DNA of 64,000 bases from assembly GCA_029718625.1 (NCBI GenBank), contig CM056380.1, positions 112,598,302 to 112,662,301 on the forward strand, read 5' to 3'. A program made the translations under genes and the position numbers. The stretch is from Synaphobranchus kaupii. Lineage: Eukaryota; Chordata; Actinopteri; Anguilliformes; Synaphobranchidae. A model generated the notes under the pieces. The model saw nothing but the letters and a program-made list of their open reading frames with translations. It ran no database searches and was not told the origin of the DNA. The stretch's first letter is position 1; each line of letters starts with the position of its first letter. Positions 12,621-22,739 of the stretch are shown here, piece after piece.

Positions 12621-13070
12621 ACAAATTGTTGTCATTATATCAATTTGCTTCAACGTCGTCGGTGTGGGAGAGAGTCTGTCTAATCCACTGAACACAACGT
12701 CACAATTTACAACCCCACTTACCTTGTAAACAAAAAATAAAAAATAAAAAATTTTAAAATGTAATTTTCTTTGCAGCTGATCTGAAACACAGAAACGCTT
12801 TTGAAGAGCTAAAATAACGCGTGGGATAACGGGTTATTTAAGGAAGGGGACAGCGCTGGGCTAGGAGGCAGCCCAATAGCCGGGCGCTGCTTCTCTTTTT
12901 GCGCGTGGGGATGATGTGTGGGATGATGTGCCAGTCTCACACCTCGCGGGGGCTAAAAAGCGCCCTTTGGGCATCGTGCTCTCGAAGGCGGCTTGCTCCT
13001 GTCAACTTTTGGGATTTTCTTTTGGAGGTGGGGGGTGGCGTGCCTCGTCCCGACTCTCCCAGGCGGGAGG
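12621..13070. other. Spacer, A-rich then GC-rich
   Basis: An A-rich low-complexity patch (12728-12760, AAAAATA repeats) is followed by GC-rich sequence to about 13070. The two overlapping 86-residue frames at 12899-13176 show no domain. Confidence 0.4.
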
Positions 13071-13079
13071 GAAGCGATA

Positions 13080-13290
13080 TAGCGCTCCTTTCTGTGTGCT
13101 GCAACAGCTACAACAGCAACAGCTTCCTGTTGGCCCGGCGCTGGGCTGTTGCTTCATAAACATGTTTTGGTATTAGCAGTGGCCGTGATACAGGCTGAAG
13201 CCATGTACCAATCAGAGTTATACAAATAAGGGAACCGTGAGCCATCTGTGTGACCAATCACCAGCTCTCATTAATTATCATCTGTGCAGA
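13080..13290. promoter_or_regulatory. Candidate conserved non-coding block
   Basis: Motif-rich single-copy sequence: ACCAATCAGAG and ACCAATCACC (two CCAAT-box cores, near 13207 and 13253) and CATTAATTATCATC (TAATTA core near 13270). It ends at the AT palindrome at 13297-13329. Enhancer or promoter-proximal function is an inference. Confidence 0.3.
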
Positions 13291-13296
13291 AAAAAT

Positions 13297-13329
13297 ATAT
13301 ATACAGTATATTTTATATACTGTATATAT
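13297..13329. repeat. AT-rich inverted repeat, 14-bp arms
   Basis: The left arm ATATATACAGTATA (13297-13310) and its exact reverse complement (13316-13329) are separated by five bases. The same TATACAGTATA core forms a perfect palindrome at 57224-57241. Confidence 0.9.
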
Positions 13330-13339
13330 GCGATGGGCC

Positions 13340-14105
13340 TTGACTTCATTGGTCATTTCCTTCCTTACTCCACTCCTGAAGTCCCTTCAGTATACAGCAC
13401 AGTGCATTAGCCTAGCATCGGTCATGGAGGGAGAGAGAGAAAGCTTGTTTATGGTAACGGCCATTTCGTTTTTGAAGCAGATTGGTTTGCCATCTATCCG
13501 AGACGTGGGAACTAAGTGCCAGGGACGATCAGTGGCACTGTGTGAAATCCAAACAGACGGATCCAGGGGAAAAAACTGGGCGTAGACCCTCTTCTCTCTG
13601 TACAAAAGCAGGCCTGACAAGTGACCCTCTTATAAGTGGCGATTCATGAGCGCTGTGGGAACGGTGTGATTGGCGGTCGGATCGCTTAGCGCACCCACTG
13701 TTAGCGCACTCCCAGGTAGGGGCGCACAGCGCAACGGAACATCACGTGCAGTTTACGACATGTCCTATTACGCGCCAATGAAGCTTTCAACAACCCTCTC
13801 TCCACACCCACCCCACCCCTGGCCCACCCCCAAATTCCTCTGCCTCGCCCATGATTAGAGTGCTAGCGGGACTGCCGCTATGGGGTGTCAACATAAGGAG
13901 GCTGGCTCTGCACTCTACGCTCTCCTCACTTGGCGGCCTTTGGCGCGGCGAGTTGGCGATTTTGTAGTGATGGGATGGGCCTACAAATACAATATGGGGA
14001 ATTCCAACTCACAGGAAAAGGAAACCAAACAAAAACAGTAGTTATATACAAGTGGACGTGGACAGGCGGGTCACTTTCAGGTCAGGGGACTATTATCAGG
14101 TTTAT
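13340..14105. other. Spacer without recognised gene
   Basis: No exon, RNA or repeat family recognised. A 111-residue frame at 13250-13585 and a minus-strand frame at 13387-13620 have no domain. A CCCACCC-rich patch lies at 13803-13831. Confidence 0.4.
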
Positions 14106-14616
14106 TTAAAGAGATACTGCAGAGCCTTTTCTAAGGCCTTTTTTACCGCTTCAATTTGAACTGGAAGTAGTGAGTAGGTGTGGTCATATGACGATGATGC
14201 CACGTAGTCATATTATGAATATTCATACGGTCAAGGAGCGAAAGGGTGTGTCGATATAAGTCGTAATATTAACGTTAGCAGTAATACAAAGCAATTCGCA
14301 TTTGAACTTGAACTGGCTAGTTAGCAGTACAAGGGTCTCAGAGAAAAAAAACAAAAAACGTTGGTTGCTTTTATACAACGTGCCCAAACGAGACCACCTA
14401 GGATCACCTCAACTCCACCCATTTTTATGTTAAGGATCTCGTGACGTCACGAATCCTCGGAAACCAGCATATTGGTAAATACACAGAAACTCAGAAAACA
14501 CCCATTTTGACTAAACATGAGATTTTCGGCAAAAACAGTTGTGTATGATCATAATCTAACCAAAAACATCGGTTTTCAACGGGAAAAGTTGGTTTGTGAC
14601 TGCAGTATCACTTTAA
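14106..14616. mobile_element. TTAA-flanked MITE, piggyBac-type (511 bp)
   Basis: The left end reads TTAAAGAGATACTGCAG (14106-14122). The right end (14600-14616) is its reverse complement with one mismatch, CTGCAGTATCACTTTAA. Termini starting at TTAA are characteristic of piggyBac-type insertion. There is no transposase frame, so this is a non-autonomous element. I recognise the body, including the segment near 14384-14470, as a common teleost repeat. It contains a perfect 14-bp palindrome with a CRE core (TCGTGACGTCACGA, 14439-14452). Confidence 0.8.
14439..14452. promoter_or_regulatory. CRE/ATF-type palindrome inside a MITE
   Basis: TCGTGACGTCACGA is a perfect palindrome centred on TGACGTCA, the full cAMP-response element that CREB/ATF factors bind. 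It lies inside the MITE at 14106-14616, so every copy of the family may carry it. Binding in vivo is not shown. Confidence 0.5.
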
Positions 14617-14673
14617 TGAGTACGATTCAAATTAAGATCGTGATCATCCTGTTAAAAGTAACCATCACCTCCC

Positions 14674-15204
14674 TTAACCCTCATATCATGTTGACATTTT
14701 ATGACGCCTTTAATGTTCAGGGTCAAATTGACCCTAAATGTTTAAACTGACACAACAGTATTGTGATAGAAAGATCTTGACACTTTCGGTTTCACCTTTT
14801 GTGCGTCTCCCAATTGACTACCCTTGTATCCCTAAATATTAAAAATGTGTGATGAAACATCTCATTTTAGAGTCTGAGGTAAGTGAAAGATTGTGAAGTT
14901 TAAAACCTGTATGGAAAAGTGCCACCAGAATCACTCACAAAATAATAAAAAAAAATATATTTTTCTTGCATTTTATACAGCTACCCACAAATGACCCCAC
15001 ACAACACATTTGTATACAGAGTTGGTACAGGACTCTGAAAACAGAAAACATAGCATTATGTTTATTGCGTGTTTACCATTTAATCTCAACAAATTTGGAA
15101 AAGTCACATAATGTGAAGATGAAAAAAATAAGGTTAACTGGGTTTCAAGAGACGTCAGACATGGCATCGGGTCAAATTGACCCCGAACACAATATGAGGG
15201 TCAA
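14674..15204. mobile_element. TTAA-flanked MITE, piggyBac-type (531 bp) with GGGTCA palindromes
   Basis: The left terminus is TTAACCCTCATATCATGTT (from 14674). The right terminus is its approximate reverse complement, AACACAATATGAGGGTCAA (to 15204), so the right TTAA has mutated to TCAA. Just inside each end is the identical 15-bp palindrome GGGTCAAATTGACCC (14720-14734 and 15169-15183). I recognise this arrangement from abundant teleost piggyBac-like non-autonomous elements. No transposase is encoded and frames inside are incidental. Confidence 0.85.
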
Positions 15205-15379
15205 ACCCAGAAAGAACACGGCCCAAGTCCTGTTCCCATTCTGAGCGGATGAGAAATGGCTCACAGAGACTGAAGAAAAATTAATATTGAACCCTGCAAA
15301 ATTGAAAAGTGCAGCGTGTCCAAAAAGATTCTTCAGAGTCTAATCCATTTACCGCGCAGATCACTTATCGTTTGACGAT
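15205..15379. other. Short spacer
   Basis: AT-rich spacer between the MITE and the next block, with nothing recognised. Confidence 0.4.
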
Positions 15380-15720
15380 GTCTCGGGCAGACGCGATTGT
15401 GCTTTAGGTCTGTATTTTGTTTAATTATGGCGCTCCCTGACATAAATGTTCTTTCTGATCGCCTAATTCACACGGCCGTGGCACTTGGCTCAATAGGGTC
15501 GGCTGGAACAATGCAGAGAGCTATCGACTCTACCTCTCCGGCAGCAAGGTGTATCATTTAGGCTCAGAGTAATAATGAGATGCAGAACTTAGCGAGAGCT
15601 GTCAATGGCTGCGTCAATACACGGACCCTTAGCATCTATCATCCCGCCAATCGATGTTCACTTTTCAGCCATGAATCCCAGAAAATGATAGCTTTGGAAT
15701 AAACGGCGGCGAGAAAACGT
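15380..15720. promoter_or_regulatory. Candidate conserved non-coding block
   Basis: Dense, non-repetitive sequence with CCTGACATAAAT (MEIS-type TGACA, near 15437), GCCTAATTCAC, TAATAATGAGATG near 15571 and CGCCAATCGATG near 15646. No exon signature is seen. It is one of the more enhancer-like blocks by inspection, but conservation was not tested. Confidence 0.35.
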
Positions 15721-15864
15721 CAGACTCCTGGGGGAGGAATGAAATGGCTCAATTCTCCACCACCCCCTCCCCTCCTCTCCTCTCTCTTTCAAGAAGTCGC
15801 CAACAGTCTAGCTCAACGGGAAAGGTTACAGAATGTTACAGCAGAATGCGTCTGAAACAAAACG

Positions 15865-16143
15865 CAGGACAGGAGTTGTCCTGGTCCCCCAGTGCTGGAG
15901 CCAGTCCTGGTTTTTGCTCCATCTGAATGGAGTACAACCTATATGACTACATAAATGGATTCATTTTAATTAATCGGGTGTAATGAATGTAGGTGACCAT
16001 GTGCCAGAGACACTCAGTGTTTCACCATTCAGAATATTCAGGCTCAGACTTTTCATCATCCATCAAACTCTTGTGATCAAGACGGAACAAAAACCAGAAA
16101 CGGAACTCCACTGGAACTCCAGCACCAGAGTTGCCTACCCCTG
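15865..16143. mobile_element. hAT-type MITE (about 280 bp)
   Basis: The right end reads CACCAGAGTTGCCTACCCCTG, the reverse complement of a CAGGGGTAGGCAACTCTGG terminus as seen in teleost hAT (Charlie-like) elements. The left end (CAGGACAGGAGTTGTCCTGG, from 15865) is a diverged inverted copy. Both ends continue inward with matching CTGGTTTTTGCTCC and GGAACAAAAACCAG. No clear 8-bp target duplication remains. Non-coding. Confidence 0.7.
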
Positions 16144-16516
16144 CCGAGATACACACAGGTTTCATGCCGGGTATTGAAAAGCCTGCGTGTACCTGTCGGC
16201 CGACAGAATCGAGGCCGGGGTCAGCAGTGGCTGAAGGTCAAAGACCAGTAAATAAATGTGACCGTTGCCGAGTGAAAATTACCTTTGGCATTGATGCTAC
16301 AGAAATGCTAACTGAAATCCAGTTCAAAACAGCTGTAACCGTTAGAGAAGTCAACTGAATGTTAAGGCTCTCGAGGTCTTCGATGCTAGCTTGAGAGTCT
16401 GACTTCATTTACATCCTGTATGGTAATGACTCATCACTAGAGCCAAGAGTAACATGTAAAATAATACGCTGATGATTCAAAACGTCATGATGATCACAAA
16501 GGATTTGTGCAAGGAT
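16144..16516. other. Spacer without recognised gene
   Basis: Single-copy sequence between the MITE and the minisatellite, with nothing recognised. Confidence 0.4.
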
Positions 16517-16750
16517 GAATCAGTACAGTGTCAGTAATGGATCAGCACAGTGTCAGTAATGGATCAGCACAGTGTCAGTAATGGATCAGCAGTGTCAGTA
16601 ATGGATCAGCACAGTGTCAGTAATGGATCAGCACAGTGTCAGTAATGGATCAGCACAGTGTCAGTAATGGATCAGCAGTGTCAGTAATGGATCAGCACAG
16701 TGTCAGTAATGGATCAGCACAGTGTCAGTAATGGATCAGCAGTGTCAGTG
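16517..16750 (+). repeat. 22/20-bp minisatellite, 11 copies
   Basis: The consensus unit GATCAGCACAGTGTCAGTAATG (22 bp) alternates with a 20-bp form lacking two bases (GATCAGCAGTGTCAGTAATG). The order is a slightly variant first unit, then L L S L L L S L L S. Units are otherwise nearly identical, indicating recent amplification. It contains no open frame of interest. Confidence 0.95.
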
Positions 16751-17265
16751 ACCTCTAATTTGACAAACTGGATCATTAAGGCAAGTGCATTGCATGCCAT
16801 GTTTTCCTTTAACCTTAGTCTAGTCTGGACTTGAACTTTGACCCTTTAAGTGATAGACAGGCACTTTAAGGCAATTTAGTCATGGGGGGGCTTAGGCCAC
16901 AAATACAGTATATTTAATCCTAAAACGGCTTCCTCGACATCAGCTTTCCACTGACAGGGTTTAAAAATAAAAAATAAAAGATTTACGCAGATCAATCACT
17001 TGACTCATCAGTCGCTGAGCTGGGAAGCGGTCTCCACGGCTGCATTTTTAAAAGGCGGCGGTGACAGTGACAGACGAGCTCCGCCACTCGATTGAAGGCT
17101 CCGCCACGCGATTGAAGGTTCCGTCCCTCCAGCTTTTTTTTTTTTTTTTTGAAGGATGATTGTGGCGGAGTGACGAATACTTCCCCGTCTGCAGGGCTCA
17201 AGGTGACGATGCGGCCGTTAGGATTTCCCTGTTCCAAAACCCAAACAAATATTGGCGCAAGAGGT
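16751..17265. other. Spacer without recognised gene
   Basis: A T-run (T18) lies near 17134-17150, with a short repeated phrase (CTCCGCCAC GCGATTGAAGG type, near 17079 and 17100). The frame at 16992-17273 on the minus strand has no domain. Confidence 0.4.
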
Positions 17266-17480
17266 TTCATCAATCAATCAATCAATCAATATTTATTTAT
17301 ATAGCGCATTTCACAACAAGTTGTCACAATGCACAGCAAAACCAAGCCTAAACCCCCCACAAGAGCAAGCCAAGGGCAACAGTGGCAAGGAAAAACTCCC
17401 TGGTGTAACTAGGAAGAAACCTTGGAAGGAACCAGACTCAATGGGGGAACCCATCCTCCTCTGGTCGGCTCAGGGTCTAG
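17266..17480 (-). mobile_element. Retroposon (LINE-type) 3-prime fragment with tetranucleotide tail
   Basis: It starts with a (TCAA)n-type run (17268-17290), which in the opposite orientation is a (TTGA)n tail, followed by ATATTTATTTATATAGCGC. Downstream are the phrases GGCAAGGAAAAACTCCCTGG, AGGAAGAAACCTTGGAAGG and AACCCATCCTCCTCTGG, which recur in very many teleost genomes. The element is therefore a 5-prime-truncated retroposon on the minus strand. The clade is not certain. Confidence 0.8.
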
Positions 17481-17520
17481 GGCTTAAAGACCAGCATGGT
17501 CAAAACAGCCAATGTCCATG

Positions 17521-18680
17521 ATAATATAATTTGCAGCAGCTAGATGACAGTCCAGATGTGGCGGCAGATGTGGCGGCAGCGTAAACGAATGGGCGAAACG
17601 TAGCGAACCTGCCTTTTCCTCACAGCTGCTCGCACAGAATCCGACTCGTGAGAGAAATCTAGCCGGAAATGGAGCCGTCCCTTATCCTCACGTCACGGCT
17701 GTTGACAGAAATGTAAAGCGCGAGATGACCCCGGGCTATCGGATGTGAAAATCGAAGTCAAAGCATGTACCGCTTTGAGCTGATCATCCCGCCGTCCCTT
17801 TTAATGGGGTCCGCGCAGCCATAAGACGTCTTTCCCTGCGTGCAACCCGACACAGAAAACCACCTTACACATTTAATCATCTCGCTGTTATATTTCAGAC
17901 AGTATCCTGGGGACCAGAAACAAAGATCAAATCAGGCAGGACGTACAGCATTTAGCAAGAACTAATGATTCCAACTTTCCGTCCAATAAAATGTTCTCAC
18001 TAATGCCATAAACTGACCGCCAAAAAAGCAATAATGACTGAAGAACCACCCTGTCCACAAACGTAAAACGAACACACAGCAGACTTAAAATGATATTTCC
18101 TTTGAAATTTTAGGTAATCTGCAGGTATTCAATTTGTATCTATAGGGTTAAAGCAGTTTAAATAATTATATTACCCTGGTCTGATATATACTGTATATTA
18201 CATACAATGTACATTTACCAGAGGCCTTCTGAAAAGAGACACAATTCCATAAATACATTTGTCCTGATCCAGTTTCATTAATGGTGTTTGCCAGCTACGC
18301 GTCTTATCCACAGTAATGTACCCACTGTTTATGTCAACAGCTGCCAACGGCAGTATAACTTTCCTGTAGAGCCGTGCCATGACTGACCTGATTCACTCTT
18401 TAAAAAAAAGTCTGCAGGAACGATGTTTCATGCATGTTGAGTGATTTTGGCTCTGCGGTTTTTAAAACGGCAGTAGTCATGCATGTAAATGACCGCGGGC
18501 GCCGGGCGGGTATTCCCAAAACTGGATTTAAAAAAAAGAAAGGAGTGGGCAGAAGAGGACTGACAGACATATTGCTCCATTTCCCTTTGCCATGAATGAC
18601 TGACTGGCTTGTAACAGCAGAATAAACAGACACTCTGTGCTTATTCACAGCTGTGCTGCTCAGATAAAACTCAGTCAATG
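17521..18680. other. Spacer, possibly regulatory in part
   Basis: No gene recognised. The part 17690-17960 is non-repetitive and motif-rich (AGCTGATCATCCCGCC, ACACATTTAATCATC) and could be a conserved non-coding block. The remainder is AT-rich. Confidence 0.35.
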
Positions 18681-18682
18681 TT

Positions 18683-18703
18683 GGATATATATATATATAT
18701 ATG
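18683..18703. repeat. (AT)n microsatellite
   Basis: A short pure AT run of about 20 bases. Confidence 0.9.
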
Positions 18704-18840
18704 TATTTTAACAGGGTATCAGTCCCCGTGTACTTTTGACTGAGATGTTTGTCACCGCTTCACTTCCTTTATGGGACTTTAGTATATAAACCAGGAAAGA
18801 CTGCAGTGCTGGCTGGAGTGGGTGCAGGCCTGTATCACCC

Positions 18841-18932
18841 TGCACACACACACACACACACACACACAGCCGGCCACGACGCACGCACGCGCACACACAC
18901 ATGCGCGGACACACACACACGGACAGACACGT
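18841..18932. repeat. (CA)n microsatellite, interrupted
   Basis: CA runs are broken by GC-bearing insertions (GCCGGCCACGACGCACGC, then further CACACA and GGACACACAC). The long open frames across it on both strands are repeat-driven. Confidence 0.95.
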
Positions 18933-19056
18933 GCAAGAACAGCAAAAGATTATGTTGTAAGACATTAAAAGTTCACTGCCAAAAAAAGCAGGGAAATTCA
19001 AAATAAGAGCATGAAAGAGTGCTTTCCAACACACATGACTTTTCAAGATTGTACTG

Positions 19057-19135
19057 CACTGTACATGGCTTATGATATATACACACATGCACATGTCACT
19101 GTACATGGCTTATGATATATACACACATGCACATG
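19057..19135. repeat. 40-bp tandem duplication
   Basis: CACTGTACATGGCTTATGAT and the following TATACACACATGCACATG occur twice head-to-tail with a 40-base period and essentially no divergence. This is a recent duplication. Confidence 0.95.
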
Positions 19136-19720
19136 CGCAATACAATCAGTAGTCATATTACCAATAATACTGAAATAGTACATTAAATAACATGACATCA
19201 GCTTCTGGATGCCTCGATAGTACTGCACTAAATTATGAATTAAGACAGTTTTGCTTATTTTGCCTACAAAACTCTCACATTTATTGATGACTATGAGAGT
19301 GACTAAAGTGAAACTGTAGCTGAAATCCCAGCAACAAACCATCTCTTGTTTAAATACGTAAGTCTTGATTCAGGAGTCTTAGTGCTTCAACAAGCCTTGT
19401 ACTAGTCTAGTTATGGAAATATACTCTTAAAAAGCCACTTGCTTTCATTATCACACACTTGCAACACTCTTAGAAAGGCCGTATATCTCTGTTTGGGTGT
19501 GCAAGCTAGGCTTGTCATCTGTGCCTTTAAAAAGCTCAAGGAGTGAACCACCTTTGTTTAAAATCATTTCACTCCTCTAAAGCTGGATCTTAATAAAATG
19601 GCACGTCTCACCTGCAATCAGAACAGCGGCCGATTTTATCTATGCAGAGGCTTATTTCAAGACAAACCTCTTTACAGTCAATAGGGAGCCTCATCTCAAA
19701 CACCACTATGATGTTTATCA
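19136..19720. other. AT-rich spacer without recognised gene
   Basis: Nothing recognised. The CAAGCTAGGCTTG near 19501 is a short palindrome. Confidence 0.4.
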
Positions 19721-20335
19721 CACACCGGGGTAGCCATTTTGGACCAGACCGCTCGCACGCCGGCCGAGGCAGAGCAATTAATTGAACCAATCAAATCCGA
19801 CGAGGGGGCAATTAGACGGGCAGTGCAGCGTTTCCCCCAATGAGGGAACGGGGGGTGGGGGTGGGGGGGGCATGAATATGAAATTAACAGGAAGTTAGCT
19901 GAGTCATCTTCAGCAGCCGAACGTAGCGTTAGCGGACCGGCGCTACTCGACGCTAGCTCCGCGGGTTCCACCGCTAGTCCGGAGCGGAGCCAACACCCCC
20001 ACCCCCCCCCCCCCCACCCCCGAAACTACCCCGGGTGATAAAGGTACTTATAACCCTACATATATTTATGGATACCATTAAAAACAAAAACCGCCATAAA
20101 GAAAATAGCTGACTGCAGGGCTGTAGCCCTTGGACCCAATTTCCCCCCTGAAAGCAACGGACGGACACAGCGGCGGGGGCCAGATTGCTTTCCGCCACAA
20201 ATTTTTTGTAGCGGGTGAAAAATGGGCCAGCGTGGCGGCGTGTGGACGGAGACGACTCGTAAATCTTCCTTTATCTTCGCCGCGGCCCCCCCCCCACCCC
20301 CCCCACCCACACCGCCATCTCATTCACATGTCTAT
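19721..20335. promoter_or_regulatory. CpG-rich block with G/C homopolymers
   Basis: Many CpG sites in a low-CpG context, CAATTAATTGAACCAATC (TAATT and CCAAT cores) near 19774, and clustered GCTAG/CGCTA words at 19920-19980. Long C/G tracts sit at about 19849-19870, 19995-20022 and 20286-20305. Several overlapping frames here are produced by the homopolymers (poly-Gly/Pro). It could be a CpG-island-like promoter or enhancer, but no initiator, exon or splice evidence is visible. Confidence 0.3.
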
Positions 20336-20439
20336 CTGTCTGTTATCCCTGCCCTTGAGCGAAGATTACCGATGCCCTCCTTTTGATATATGACACGTTG
20401 CGAGCCGCGGCTTTTCATCGAGTGAATTAACCCGGGGAG

Positions 20440-20440
<1 letters not shown>

Positions 20441-20474
<34 letters not shown>

Positions 20475-20485
20475 GGGGGGGGGGG
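20441..20485 (+). repeat. (TG)n-(G)n compound tract
   Basis: About 15 TG units run directly into 14 G. Confidence 0.95.
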
Positions 20486-20816
20486 AGCGGGTGCAGACCT
20501 GACTGCTGTCAGCTTTCAGACTTTCTCGCCAGTCGCTGGTTCTCTCTTCTCTTCAGCGGACGGGCCCTGAGCATTATGGGTACTCCCGACCTCGGCACAT
20601 CGCTACACTTAATAATCTAGTAGGGCCCTTCTCTGCAATCCAATCTTTTTTTGACGGGGGAAAAACTCAATTGAACCCAAACAAATTTAACTGCCCCCCC
20701 CCCCCCCCATTCTGTATTCTTTCCTGCCCCAGTTGTAATTAACGGCCCATCGAATGCATACCTGCATACGTGTGCTTTCCTCCCCCCTTGCCGAGCTGTC
20801 CAGTTACCCTGCTACT
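20486..20816. other. Spacer without recognised gene
   Basis: Single-copy sequence with a poly-C run at about 20694-20709. No exon recognised. Confidence 0.4.
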
Positions 20817-20991
20817 GGGGTCAATTCCATTTTCCATTCAGTAAATTTGAAGAAAAAAATAAATTTAAATTCAAATTGAAAAATTCCTCCTAAAACCTTT
20901 TATTTTCAATTCCCGAATTGAATTTACAATAAATTTTGTGAATCGACTAAATATAAAAAAAAGAAATAAAAAAAAAGGAATCGACCGACCC
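20817..20991. mobile_element. AT-rich inverted-repeat MITE
   Basis: It begins GGGGTCAATTCCATTTTCC and ends with the approximate reverse complement GGAATCGACCGACCC. Between are AATT-rich half-palindromes (TAAATTTAAATTCAAATTG and CCCGAATTGAATTTAC). I recognise GGGGTCAATTCCA with an AATTC-rich core as a common teleost fold-back element. It is diverged at the right end. The longest frame in the window (180 residues, minus strand, 20871-21413) starts beyond it and reads into it, and has no domain. Confidence 0.55.
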
Positions 20992-21640
20992 ACTTTGGCG
21001 CAGTGCACCAGATTGACCAGAGGTGGTGCTGCTGCACAGTGAGGTGGAAGGAAGCCCCTGCTGACCAAAAGCACCTCACCAGGAGGGAAGCTGTGGGCAA
21101 TCGTGATTTCGCTCTGGGTGACCGTGGGATTCGATCTAGACTGCGGGGCGCGGCCGTCGCGGCACCGAGAACAAGCAGCGCAGCCGTACACGCCACGCAG
21201 GAAACCCCCACAGACAGTTTTGTTTTTTTTCCCTCCCAGGGTGAAAAAAAAATCTCTCACATTTGACATGGCATTATTATGTACACAGCAGTGTGCAGCG
21301 GTTGTTAGACAGTAGCCTTGAGGGCGCACCGCTGTTTCATCCTTGAGCAAGACACCGGACCTGAATTCTGTAAGCAACCAGGCAGCAGTATTAATGGACA
21401 GTGTGCCAGGCACACGCTGTGGAGGTTACCGTGGACGCATAACACGACGTTATTGAGAACGCGTGCATATTAATTTCACCTGACTCTATACTCTATATTT
21501 ACTGTATCCATTCCAATGGGAAAGGTGTGCACCAGGATGCAATAAGGTCCTAATACAGGTGTGGTAAGCCAGGTGGACGTCTACACAAACTCACGCCGTG
21601 TTCGCCTTCACCTTAACTGCTCCTATCAACTGAACGGGCA
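20992..21640. other. Spacer with a possible SINE fragment
   Basis: The part 21325-21395 (TCATCCTTGAGCAAGACACC, then GGACCTGAATTCTGTAAGC) resembles the body of the SINE family seen at 37437 and 46616, in plus orientation. A degraded B-box-like GGGATTCGATCTAG is at 21127-21140. Similarity is weak. No gene recognised. Confidence 0.3.
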
Positions 21641-22180
21641 AAAGAAAGAGTGAGTTTCAACAATGATGGATAATTCCCGATGCTCCTGAACATTGGCATC
21701 TTGAATAAATATAATTAATGGCACAGATGAGACGACATAAAATACTGCATTAAAAGTATCAAAGAATTATTGCATCGACATTAAAAGCGCCTACATTATA
21801 CAATAATATAATTTCCCCCCTCATGTTCGACTTAATTAACCCTGACTTGACCCTCTCTAAATATTTGGCAGACTTAAAGCAAGACAATAAATGAGGCTTA
21901 TTAAAAGTAGTAAATATATTTATGAAAATGTGACACGGATTAATGCCACGAGAACGGCTTTCTTTATCAAAGTGATCTAAAAGCGCATAAATAAAACATC
22001 ACATAAAAACACGAGCGCCTCAATTCATTACTATAATGGTATTGTTTGTGATCCATTTCAATAATGCGCAGTCTTCAGCCAAATAAATGCTCGCAGGCCT
22101 ACCAGTGAAAGCCCATTTAACTACAGGCAGAACACCGTTTCCTCGACCTTCCAAAGGTATTAATTACTGCGGATGTTCCC
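21641..22180. promoter_or_regulatory. Candidate conserved non-coding block
   Basis: Over 500 bases of even, non-repetitive, moderately AT-rich sequence with many homeodomain cores, a TCF/LEF word ATCAAAG (21966-21972), AATATAATTAATGG near 21708 and forkhead-like ATAAATAAAACATC near 21988. There are no long frames, homopolymers or TE signatures. This is one of the best enhancer-like stretches by eye. The role is inferred. Confidence 0.4.
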
Positions 22181-22214
22181 GTTTCAACGACGCTACAGCA
22201 GGTTCATATGTAAC

Positions 22215-22329
22215 ATGAATATTAGAAGAGAGAGTCCTATGCTAAATAGCAACATTACAGGACACTCATGAGGAGCCATAACTACATACTTATGGAAGAT
22301 AACTGAACAATAAAAGTATGCACTTTAAA
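22215..22329. repeat. Direct repeat copy A (about 110 bp)
   Basis: From ATGAATATTAGAAGAGAGAG to AACAATAAAAGTATGCAC, this matches 23173-23277 at roughly 90 percent by eye, with a short length difference in the middle. The copies are 958 bases apart, on the same strand, and flank Tc1 and retroposon debris. Confidence 0.9.
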
Positions 22330-22739
22330 AGGGTAACTAGTGTAAATCTTTGTCATATCTAAGTCTTGGTAGAGTATACAAGGCTTTCTGTTGGCAGTGT
22401 GACAATGAGCAACTTGAACAGCCATATCTTTTGCCAGCTTTGTGATGATCTCAACCAGCTGTCGCTGCATCACTTCTGGGCCAAACATAGTTTGCACTCA
22501 TTAAGTTTACTCAGCAGGGGTGGGTGGTATGACTATTTTATATCATCACTGGTACAATTTTATCCTTGATACATCTTCTTATGCAAACCAAAGCAGATCA
22601 TCCTTCAAATATGATTGCTAACGTGCTAACCAGTGTTGCTTGCATTGAAAAGGCTTGATTAGTTGTGATGATATTTCAGCCAACAGTGATGTAAAATCCT
22701 CATTGGTTTCATAATTACTGGCGCCCCGGTTTTTGGTAC
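22330..22739. other. Spacer with possible transposon debris
   Basis: Between the first direct repeat and the Tc1 relic. GCAGGGGTGGGTGGTATGAC near 22514 resembles the end of a common fish repeat, but no partner end is seen. Confidence 0.35.

Noticed and set aside
19721..20335. CpG-island promoter of a gene
   Set aside because: CpG-rich, but broken by homopolymers and with no adjoining exon; listed only as a low-confidence regulatory block.
21003..21400. Complete SINE on the plus strand
   Set aside because: Only the segment near 21325-21395 and a B-box-like word resemble the family; kept only as a low-confidence note.
20871..21413. 180-codon minus-strand frame, the longest in the window
   Set aside because: It runs through the AT-rich MITE and homopolymers, ends in Phe/Ile-rich low complexity and shows no domain.
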